From Planctomycetaceae bacterium (lineage in GTDB: Bacteria; Planctomycetota; Planctomycetia; Pirellulales; Pirellulaceae): a stretch of 64,000 nucleotides of DNA. The DNA lies in the NCBI GenBank assembly GCA_020638975.1, contig JACKHN010000002.1, positions 496,001-560,000 of the forward strand. The letters are read 5' to 3'. Positions within the stretch are counted from its first letter, which is position 1. Each line of letters starts with the position of its first letter. Under the pieces are notes generated by a model that was not told where the DNA came from, did not search any database, and saw only the letters and a program-made list of their open reading frames with translations. Below, in pieces: positions 8,529 to 15,326 of this stretch. A program made the translations under genes and the position numbers.

Positions 8529-8628
8529 AGCAGTAGAACTGTTTGCGACTCCTGAAAGTAGGACGGCCACTCTTGGCCGTCTCTGGTCGGGCAGGAGTGC
8601 CCGACTTACGGCAAACTGCACCACTGCC
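8529..8628 (-). mobile_element. 100-bp MITE-like element, two-hairpin core, flanked by 8-bp direct repeats (copy 1)
   Basis: Read on the minus strand it starts GGCAGTGGTGCAGTTTGCCG and carries two tight hairpins (GTCGGGCACTCCTGCCCGAC and GACGGCCAAGAGTGGCCGTC) before an inverted end at 8530-8545. Direct repeats GCCAAATC at 8521-8528 and 8629-8636 flank it and look like a target-site duplication. Two other copies occur in this window (39014-39116 and 52264-52363). No coding potential. Confidence 0.7.
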
Positions 8629-8748
8629 GCCAAATCTGCCAACTGGCGAATGACGGAAATATCCGTTATCATAGTGAGCTGATCGATGAGGTTCCCCTTC
8701 ACCGGAGGGGACTCGCCAGCTCAATCCCTTGTTGCTCGGCAGTATTCT

Positions 8749-9048
8749 ATGGCACGCAAAGTAGTAAATCGCAAAGCATTACGAGAAGAAGCAGAAGCTG
8801 CGGAAGCCTTGGAAAAGGCAGAAGGCGCACCCAAAAAGAAGAAGAAGGCTCCGGTCAAGCGAAAGAAGAAAGCTGCCGCCGAAGTCCGTGTCAAACTCTT
8901 TTATGGCGTGTTTAACCAATCGTTGAAGCGGGTCGCGCTGTACGAGTTCAACCAGAAGAAACAGGCCGAGAAGAAGGCGGTTGAACTGAGCAAGGACGGC
9001 AAAACGCCTCACTTCGTCCAGAAGGTCAAGGAAGCGATCGAAGAGTAG
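8749..9048 (+). CDS. Small Lys-rich basic protein of unknown function
   Basis: 99 residues from the ATG at 8749 (MARKVVNRKALREE). The N-terminal 45 residues are low-complexity, with blocks of Lys/Ala (PKKKKKAPVKRKKKAAAE) that suggest nucleic-acid binding; the C-terminal half, about 55 residues beginning VRVKLFYGVFNQSLKR, looks like a small folded alpha/beta domain ending in a Lys-rich helix. The frame stays open to an ATG at 8686, but that extension is not Lys-rich and lacks a ribosome-binding site; the GGAGGGG at 8704-8710 is too far from 8749 to help. I do not recognise the family. A ribosome- or nucleoid-associated role is speculation from composition. Confidence 0.7.
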   Translation: MARKVVNRKALREEAEAAEALEKAEGAPKKKKKAPVKRKKKAAAEVRVKLFYGVFNQSLKRVALYEFNQKKQAEKKAVELSKDGKTPHFVQKVKEAIEE

Positions 9049-9101
9049 CGTCGCTCGGTCGTTCGAGCAGCGTGCGAAACATCTAGCGAGAGGCGGATCG
9101 A

Positions 9102-9770
9102 ATGAGAACTTGTTCCGCATTGGCGGTGCTGTTGGCAGCGTTTACGCTCAGCGCTTGTGGCAAGCCTCAACCAGCTGCACCAACATCTCAACCCGCTCCG
9201 GCGGGCGCGACAACGGCGGAACCGGTTCCTGCCGCGTTATCGACAACAACCGAGATCAAACGCGTCGACGCTTCTGGTTTCACGCTCGGCGAATATCTGC
9301 CACCGCTAGATGGCGGCAAGATCGAGATCGCTGTTCCTGAAGGTTGGAAGCCGGCACCTCGTGACAGTAAGTACGTCGTACGATTTTCGAGCTTGGCAGC
9401 CGGTGGCGGGTTGCCTCGAATCGATGTGATCGTCGAGGAGGACAAGCTTGGCGAACTAACGGATCTCTCGGAAGAAAACGTCGTCGAGTTTACGTCCGCT
9501 ATTGCGAAGCACCTGGACGAAGCTGGAACGGTCGTTATCGAACCGCCACTGCCCATGATCATCGGCTCGGTGCCGTGTGCCCGCTACGTCAGCAACTTGA
9601 AGCTGAACGTCGGTGGCGGGACGATCGTGGTCGAGCGACAAACGCTCGCATTGCTCCACGCAGGTCGCCTTTACAAGATCAACCTCTCGGTCGAAGTTGG
9701 CAAATTGCTCGACAGCCGCGATGCTGCTTACGCCATCTGCTCGGCGATTCGGTTTCCTGTAGGCGAATAA
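9102..9770 (+). CDS. Putative lipoprotein of unknown function
   Basis: 222 residues with a type II signal peptide: MRTCSALAVLLAAFTLSACG, lipobox LSAC with the acylated cysteine at 19. A Pro/Ala/Thr-rich linker (21-45) follows, then a beta-rich domain (about 55-220) with segments IEIAVPEGWKPAP and YVVRFSSLA that resemble proteins measuring out a fitted exponential-shaped lipocalin-like surface. I recognise no family. It is predicted to be anchored in a cell-envelope membrane. The gene is 53 bp after the Lys-rich protein gene on the same strand and convergent with the ZIP gene; a palindromic repeat lies just downstream. Confidence 0.75.
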   Translation: MRTCSALAVLLAAFTLSACGKPQPAAPTSQPAPAGATTAEPVPAALSTTTEIKRVDASGFTLGEYLPPLDGGKIEIAVPEGWKPAPRDSKYVVRFSSLAAGGGLPRIDVIVEEDKLGELTDLSEENVVEFTSAIAKHLDEAGTVVIEPPLPMIIGSVPCARYVSNLKLNVGGGTIVVERQTLALLHAGRLYKINLSVEVGKLLDSRDAAYAICSAIRFPVGE

Positions 9771-9800
9771 TACCGCCTAGGAGGCTCGCTGGTTCCGTAT

Positions 9801-9872
9801 GTACGACGGGCCTCTGCCGCCCGTCGGTCAACGAATTTGCTGCGATTCGACGGCTTCGGAGAGCCGTCGTAC
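9801..9872. repeat. GTACGACGG double-hairpin palindrome (free-standing copy 1)
   Basis: Outer ends GTACGACGG (9801) and CCGTCGTAC (to 9872) are inverted copies. Each half can also fold on itself (GACGGGC..GCCCGTC and GACGGCT..AGCCGTC). It lies between convergent genes (lipoprotein and ZIP transporter). The same module is the core of the 135-bp elements at 20773 and 29194. Confidence 0.65.
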
Positions 9873-9901
9873 ATGACAGCGTACGGTATCCGGACAAACT
9901 C

Positions 9902-10831
9902 CTAGTGGGCGTGATCGTGTTCGCTGTGTGAATGCTCGGGTTCGCTGGATTGAATCGGCGTCTTCGCGCCACCATGGTCGTGCGAGTGGCCGTGTCCTGA
10001 CTCAACAAAACCGATCAAGTACGCCAACAACACGCCAAACAAGAGTGCGACCGACAACAGCCCGCGATCATGGTGATGGAACTGTAACTCGGGAAGGATG
10101 TCGGCCAGCGAGATACACAAAAAGATGCCACCCGCGAAACCGAGGGCACAGCTGAGGATAATGGGTTGAGAACTGGCGAGTCCTCCCAGACCGAAACAGA
10201 AGACGATCGCTCCCAACGGGCACATCGAAGCAAATGCCAGATTTACCAACGTGATCGACTTGCGAGTCCAACGTCCGCCGCTCATTACACAAGTTAACGA
10301 CAGCGAATCGAGTGGCTTGTGGAGCACGATCGCGAGAAACGTCCCGATTCCGACAAGAACCGCGCCTTCGCCGTGCGATCCCGCCGTCACGCTCGCACCT
10401 AGCGCAAGTCCATCGAAGAACGTGTGCATGGCCAGTCCAAAGAAGAGGCCGGACCAGCTGAGGTGGTGCGTGTGGGTATGATCGCTGCCGTGAGCATGCT
10501 CATGCGGCCCGTGGTCGCAGGTGTCTTCATGATGCTCGTGCCCGTCGCCTACTTCGTGCCCATGCTGGTGGACATGGAAAAAGCGGATCATGAAGAAGGT
10601 CAGCAGCACGCCGGCCACGACGGAATAGGCTACATGATCGACGGATTGAGCTTCGGCCAGAGCGTGTGGAATCAGGTGCAATAACGCGACTCCCAGCATC
10701 AGACCGCCGACAAAGCTCATCAACAGCTGCATCCGCCGATGGGTCAAGTTAACAAGAAACGGGAGCCAGCCGCCGAGCAGCGATGCCACGACAATCAACA
10801 CGCAATAGACAATGAGTAGCATATCGGGCAT
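9902..10831 (-). CDS. ZIP-family divalent metal transporter
   Basis: 309 residues. The eight-helix ZIP layout is visible: three N-terminal helices, a long His-rich cytoplasmic loop (about 87-125, with HxH runs such as HVHQHGHEVGDGHEHHEDTC), then HTFFDGLALGA in helix IV and VLHKPLDSLSL in helix V, carrying the conserved His/Asp metal-site residues. The C-terminal tail is again His-rich. It would import Zn2+ or a related divalent metal across the inner membrane. It is divergent from a P1B metal-export ATPase gene (starts 225 bp apart), which suggests paired control of one metal. Confidence 0.93.
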   Translation of the reverse strand: MPDMLLIVYCVLIVVASLLGGWLPFLVNLTHRRMQLLMSFVGGLMLGVALLHLIPHALAEAQSVDHVAYSVVAGVLLTFFMIRFFHVHQHGHEVGDGHEHHEDTCDHGPHEHAHGSDHTHTHHLSWSGLFFGLAMHTFFDGLALGASVTAGSHGEGAVLVGIGTFLAIVLHKPLDSLSLTCVMSGGRWTRKSITLVNLAFASMCPLGAIVFCFGLGGLASSQPIILSCALGFAGGIFLCISLADILPELQFHHHDRGLLSVALLFGVLLAYLIGFVESGHGHSHDHGGAKTPIQSSEPEHSHSEHDHAH

Positions 10832-10875
10832 TTAGGGAGAACCGCCTGTGGAAGGCCGACGAAAGAAGCGGAATC

Positions 10876-10994
10876 GGTCAGCTTAGGCGAAAGCCGCCTG
10901 GAAGCAAGGGACCATCACAACCCGACGCATAAGTAAGGACGTGACACTGCCTCGCTCACGCGTCGGGTTATGATGGGAGCCGCCAAACTGAACC
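10876..10994. mobile_element. MITE-like element with CATCACAACCCG palindromic core (copy 1, decayed)
   Basis: The palindromic core spans 10913-10975 (CATCACAACCCGACGC... with its inverse ending GGGTTATGATG). It is enclosed by weak inverted ends GGTCAGCTTAGGC (10876) and the inverse of GGTTCAGTTTGGC (ending 10994). No flanking duplication is clear. It occupies the divergent promoter region between the ZIP and P1B ATPase genes. A second copy is at 52371-52500. Confidence 0.5.
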
Positions 10995-11055
10995 AATATC
11001 ATCAACAAGACAAGCCGAGCTTGACGAGTCGGTACACTTCTTCAATCATTCGAGC

Positions 11056-13221
11056 ATGACCACCACCCAAATTGCTCTGCGGATCGACGAACTGGATTGT
11101 GCGGAAGAGGTCGTTCTGCTGCAGGATCAACTGAACGGCAGTCGGGGGATTCAGGATTTGGGGTTTGATGTCGTAAATCGTCGGATGGTCGTTTCGTTCG
11201 AGGCGGACCAGGTTTCGGTCGACGATATCATCACGAGAATCTCGAAGATTGGCATGCACGCCAGTCGCGAGGACCAGCCGCGCGAGAGCGTTTCTAAGTC
11301 AGGCGTCCAGAATCTGAGACTGTTGCTGACGCTCGCCGCCGGAATAGCCATCACGGCGGGATTCGTAACGCATGTCGCCACGACCGGCAATCTACTCGCA
11401 CCGTTTGAAGTCGAGTTGCTAGACAGCAAACAGTCCAATCCTGTCGCCAGCCAGATCTTGTACTCCCTGTCGATCGGCCTCGGTCTTTGGTTCGTGCTGC
11501 CGAAGGCGTGGTTCGCTTTGCGTCGACTCCGAGCCGACATGAACTTGTTGATGTGTGTCGCCGTCGTCGGAGCGATTTGTTTGGGGCAGTGGTTGGAGGC
11601 GGCGATCGTGACGTTCCTGTTTCAGGTTTCTCTCTTGTTAGAACACTGGAGCATGGATCGTGCTCGCCGCGCGGTCAGCTCACTGCTGAATCTGACGCCT
11701 CCCACCGCGAGAGTCGTTCATGTTGGCAGCGACCACACGCACGAGCGCCCTGTTGCCGAAGTCAAGCTCGGTGCGAGAATCATTGTACACCCGGCGGAAA
11801 TGATTCCACTCGATGGACGTGTCCTCGCAGGCGACTCGTCGGTAAACCAAGCTCCGATAACGGGTGAATCACTTTCGGTCGCGAAGTCGATTGACGATGA
11901 CGTATTCGCTGGGACGATCAACGGTGAAGGATCGCTTGAAATCGAAGTAACTCGTCTCGCCAATGACACGACGCTGGCGCGCATCGTTCATCTGGTTCAA
12001 GACGCCCACGCAAGCCGCGCTCCGTCCGAACAATGGGTCGAGAAGTTTGCTCGCTATTACACACCGGCCATGATGGGGTTGGCGCTGCTGATCGCCATGG
12101 TTCCGCCGTTGCTGTTTGCTGCTGCCTGGAGTTCTTGGATCTACAACGCGCTTGTGTTGCTCGTCATCGCCTGCCCGTGTGCGTTGGTCATCTCGACACC
12201 CGTCAGCGTCGTGTCCGCGCTGACGCGAGCCGCTAACCACGGTGTTCTCGTCAAAGGCGGTCGGTACTTGGAAGCTGCGGCGGGTATTCAGGCGATCGCG
12301 ATCGACAAGACGGGCACGCTCACTCGTGGCGAGCCGGTCGTGCAAGAAGTCATTCCGCTGAACAGTCATTCACGAGTGGAGTTGCTCCAGCGGGCTGCGG
12401 CTCTGGAATCGCAAAGCACGCATCCGATTGCGCGAGCCATCCTCGATTGTGCCAGGAACGAAGGCGTGCAGGTTGCGAAGGCAGAGTCTTACCAGCAACT
12501 GAGCGGTCGCGGGGCGGAAGGAATTGTGAGTGGCAAACCGTACTGGATTGGCAGCCATCGGTTGATGCTCGAGCGGATGCCGCATGCGGACGCAGCACAC
12601 AACCAGAGCATCAATCTCAAAGCATCGGGCGGTTCGGTCGTCGCAATCGGAAGTGAAGCACACGTTTGCGGCTTGATCAGCGTTGCGGACACCGTACGAG
12701 ACGGTGCCGAACACGTCATTCAGGAGTTGCACGATTTAGGCGTCCGACACATCCGGATGCTGACCGGTGACAATCAGGAGACTGGACAGACGATCGCCGC
12801 CGCCGTCGGTATCGATAGTTTTCTCGCCGAGGCATTGCCCGAGGATAAACTTCGCGAACTGGAACGCCTTCGCGAGCAGTACGGCTCGGTGGCCATGATC
12901 GGTGACGGTGTGAATGACTCGCCAGCACTAGCCGCTGCCACGATCGGCATCGTCATGGGAGCGATTGGTACCGACGCCGCGATCGAAGCTGCGGATATCG
13001 CGCTGATGTCAGACGATCTCTCGAGAGTGCCTTGGCTGATTCGACTGGCGCGACGCACGCTCCGCATCATCAAGCAGAACATCGCCTTCGCCTTGGGGCT
13101 CAAGCTGTTGTTCGTTGGACTCGCCGCTTGTGGGCTTGCATCGCTCTGGATGGCAATTGCTGCCGATACTGGGGCGTCGCTGCTGGTTGTCTTTAACGGC
13201 ATGCGACTACTGCGAAAGTAG
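11056..13221 (+). CDS. P1B-type heavy-metal-translocating ATPase (Zn/Cd/Pb type) with N-terminal HMA domain
   Basis: 721 residues. The HMA-like domain (1-75) has ELDCAEEV, so the usual CxxC is C15-x-x-E18. Membrane helices follow; the actuator domain has ITGES; the metal-site helix has ACPCAL (C373-P374-C375); the phosphorylation loop is DKTGTLT with D417; HP is in STHPIA; the hinge is GDGVNDSPAL. CPC plus a DCAEE-type HMA fits Zn2+/Cd2+/Pb2+ exporters better than copper pumps. It is an inner-membrane, ATP-driven export system. It is divergent from the ZIP importer gene. Confidence 0.93.
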   Translation: MTTTQIALRIDELDCAEEVVLLQDQLNGSRGIQDLGFDVVNRRMVVSFEADQVSVDDIITRISKIGMHASREDQPRESVSKSGVQNLRLLLTLAAGIAITAGFVTHVATTGNLLAPFEVELLDSKQSNPVASQILYSLSIGLGLWFVLPKAWFALRRLRADMNLLMCVAVVGAICLGQWLEAAIVTFLFQVSLLLEHWSMDRARRAVSSLLNLTPPTARVVHVGSDHTHERPVAEVKLGARIIVHPAEMIPLDGRVLAGDSSVNQAPITGESLSVAKSIDDDVFAGTINGEGSLEIEVTRLANDTTLARIVHLVQDAHASRAPSEQWVEKFARYYTPAMMGLALLIAMVPPLLFAAAWSSWIYNALVLLVIACPCALVISTPVSVVSALTRAANHGVLVKGGRYLEAAAGIQAIAIDKTGTLTRGEPVVQEVIPLNSHSRVELLQRAAALESQSTHPIARAILDCARNEGVQVAKAESYQQLSGRGAEGIVSGKPYWIGSHRLMLERMPHADAAHNQSINLKASGGSVVAIGSEAHVCGLISVADTVRDGAEHVIQELHDLGVRHIRMLTGDNQETGQTIAAAVGIDSFLAEALPEDKLRELERLREQYGSVAMIGDGVNDSPALAAATIGIVMGAIGTDAAIEAADIALMSDDLSRVPWLIRLARRTLRIIKQNIAFALGLKLLFVGLAACGLASLWMAIAADTGASLLVVFNGMRLLRK

Positions 13222-13223
13222 AT

Positions 13224-13336
13224 GTAGGGTCCGCTGTGCAAATGAACGGGGTCGGGAGTCTTTTTCGGAGAATGCGTTTCAAATGGAAACAACGTTGGCC
13301 GAAAAAGACTCCCGACCCCTTCACACTGACGTCTAC
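13224..13336. repeat. Long palindrome between convergent stop codons
   Basis: A perfect 21-bp inverted repeat (13248-13268 and 13299-13319; contains GTCGGGAGTCTTTTTCGG) has a 30-nt loop. Outer ends GTAGATGT and ACGTCTAC overlap the stop codons of the P1B ATPase gene and of the convergent secreted-protein gene. The left flank (13224-13239, GTAGGGTCCGCTGTGC) is identical to the left arm of the GTAGGGTCC repeats at 23882, 48979 and 62277, so this copy looks chimeric. It could act as a bidirectional terminator, which is inference. Confidence 0.6.
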
Positions 13337-13638
13337 CAAGGCGACATGTACAAACCATTGCCGCGCAGACCAATATCACCAGACGGAATGCCGATGTTGT
13401 CGAGGTGGCGGTAATGAAAGCTGCCGTAGTACTTCGGATACAGCTCTTCGGCCGTAAGTGATCGGTAGGGCGTGCCGTAATTGCTCGGAAAGGTCGGTGC
13501 TCCGAAGGCAACGGGTCCGCCTACCGCATAGCCGCGAGCAAATAGCCGAATTCGACCACGCGGAGCGGCGTCGACATCGCTCACGAGCGACAGGCTTGCT
13601 CCAGCGACTATCGCTGCAATCACGATAATGCGTTTCAT
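13333..13638 (-). CDS. Small secreted protein of unknown function
   Basis: 101 residues from the ATG at 13638, which has AGGAG 6-10 nt upstream; the frame continues 12 codons further but without a ribosome-binding site. A Sec signal peptide is clear (MKRIIVIAAIVAGASLSLVS, cleaved near DVDA-AP). The mature part is about 75 residues, rich in Gly, Tyr and Arg (for example GGPVAFGAPTFPSNYGTPYR), and ends NGLYMSPW. It resembles the short Gly/Tyr-rich secreted proteins common in planctomycetes. No function can be assigned. It is convergent with the P1B ATPase gene across a long palindrome. Confidence 0.75.
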   Translation of the reverse strand: MKRIIVIAAIVAGASLSLVSDVDAAPRGRIRLFARGYAVGGPVAFGAPTFPSNYGTPYRSLTAEELYPKYYGSFHYRHLDNIGIPSGDIGLRGNGLYMSPW

Positions 13639-13801
13639 ACCACGTCTCCTCTGAATATGGACGAATCTACTCACTCGAAGTGTAGGTCACACGGAGCGTC
13701 CGTCACCGAGGCAGGAACACAACCTGTCGCCGCTTGGACGATTGGCGTTATAATCCGCGTCACCGCACCTTCTCGACGCGAAACATCTGGAGATGGAACT
13801 C

Positions 13802-15301
13802 ATGTCTCGACTTGCACTTCACTGGCAGATCCTCGGCGGCATGTTGTTGGGCGCGGCGGTCGGCCTGACCATGAACTTCACTGCGTCGGAGCGAAATGTC
13901 GACGTCAGCGCAAGCGAATTGCCGAAAGGGATCACGGCAGCAAAGCTGCATGACAGCGCGAATCTGATCACCATTGATCTCACCCAAGAAGATGGCACCG
14001 AGCGCCGTTGGGTCGTTGATGGGACGCGTGCCACGCCGGGTTCGCTTGCAACACTCGACAAGCTTCACACCCGCGATGCTCAGAGTTACGACATCTTTCA
14101 GCAGCACGGTCGATCGTGGTCACGCTGGGTTGGCGACGCGGCGCAGCGATTGGGCGGGTTGTTTCTTCGTATGCTCAAGATGGTGGCGGTGCCATTGATC
14201 GCCACGTCGCTCATTACCGGCGTGATGGGTCTTGGGCACGCCGAACGACTTGGCAAGATGTTCGGGCGAACCTTGCTGTATTACATGATCACAAGTTTGC
14301 TGGCCATTGTGACGGGGTTGGCAATGGTCAATATCATTCGGCCAGGGCTGGGTGGCGAGAAGAACGAGCAAGCTCTCGAAGCGGAGATCGCGTCCGGCAA
14401 CTTGGGTGATGTTCTGTTTGAACAAGTCGAGACGATGATTCCAGCGAACCCGATCGGAGCCTTGGCCGAAGGTAACTTTCTGTCGATCATCTGCTTCTCG
14501 CTCGCCTTCGCGATCTTTGCTCTGATTGTCGGAGGCAAAACGGCAGAGATCGTCCGCGATTTCTTCGGTGCCGCGTTCGAAGTGATGATGGCGATGACGA
14601 TGGCAATCATCAAACTCGCACCCTTCGGAGTGTTGTTCCTGATGATGTCGGTAACAGCGACCCAAGGCGCCGAAGTCTTTAAGTCACTCGGCTGGTACAT
14701 GCTGACCGTGGCCTGTGCTCTCGCGTTTCACGCGATGATTACGCTGCCGATGATCGTCAAGTTCGTCGCACGTCGCGATCCGATGGAATTCGCGAAGGCG
14801 ATGAGCCCCGCACTGCTGACCGCGTTCAGTTCGGCATCCAGCAATGGGACGTTGCCATTAACGCTGGCCAGCGTGGAAGATCGGGCGGGCGTGAGTAACC
14901 GCGTCAGTTCATTCGTCCTACCCCTAGGTGCCACGATAAACATGGACGGCACGGCGCTTTACGAAGCCGTCGCCGTGTTGTTCATCGCACAACTGTATCA
15001 CGGACACAACTTGCCGATCACCGAACAGATTCTCGTGGCGTTTACGGCGTTGTTAGCCAGTGTCGGTGCGGCGGGGATTCCACATGCGGGCTTAGTCATG
15101 ATGGTGATTATCCTGCAAGCCGTCAAATTGCCTGTAGAAATGCAAGGCATCATTATCGCCGTGGACCGCGTGCTGGACATGTGCCGCACGAGCGTCAACG
15201 TGTGGAGTGACTCATGCGGTTGTGCAGTGATCGCACATTATGAAGCATTGGGGCGCAACGATGCGGAAGACATTCCTGATGCTGCGGACAATTTGGAGTA
15301 A
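13802..15301 (+). CDS. Dicarboxylate/amino acid:cation symporter (DAACS/SDF family)
   Basis: 499 residues from the ATG at 13802. GGAG at 13789-13792 is 9 nt before it but directly abuts the in-frame ATG at 13793, so 13802 is preferred. SDF hallmarks: the Ser-rich hairpin SSASSNGTLPLTLASVE, then INMDGTALYE, and late helices with AAGIPHAG and VDRVLDMCRTSVNVWSD, where the conserved Asp and Arg bind substrate and Na+/H+. Between helix 1 and helix 2 there is an extra segment of about 90 residues (30-120), polar and probably extracytoplasmic, longer than in GltP/DctA. The likely substrate is Glu/Asp or C4-dicarboxylates. Confidence 0.92.
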   Translation: MSRLALHWQILGGMLLGAAVGLTMNFTASERNVDVSASELPKGITAAKLHDSANLITIDLTQEDGTERRWVVDGTRATPGSLATLDKLHTRDAQSYDIFQQHGRSWSRWVGDAAQRLGGLFLRMLKMVAVPLIATSLITGVMGLGHAERLGKMFGRTLLYYMITSLLAIVTGLAMVNIIRPGLGGEKNEQALEAEIASGNLGDVLFEQVETMIPANPIGALAEGNFLSIICFSLAFAIFALIVGGKTAEIVRDFFGAAFEVMMAMTMAIIKLAPFGVLFLMMSVTATQGAEVFKSLGWYMLTVACALAFHAMITLPMIVKFVARRDPMEFAKAMSPALLTAFSSASSNGTLPLTLASVEDRAGVSNRVSSFVLPLGATINMDGTALYEAVAVLFIAQLYHGHNLPITEQILVAFTALLASVGAAGIPHAGLVMMVIILQAVKLPVEMQGIIIAVDRVLDMCRTSVNVWSDSCGCAVIAHYEALGRNDAEDIPDAADNLE

Positions 15302-15326
15302 ACGATCGTCAGTTCGCCGAATTGCG

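Noticed and set aside
13115..13414. Plus-strand frame across the P1B ATPase end and the palindrome
   Set aside because: It overlaps the real ATPase gene in another frame and translates repeat sequence.
13749..13754. TATAAT upstream of the dicarboxylate symporter gene
   Set aside because: A good -10 but no -35 at an acceptable distance; not enough to call a promoter.
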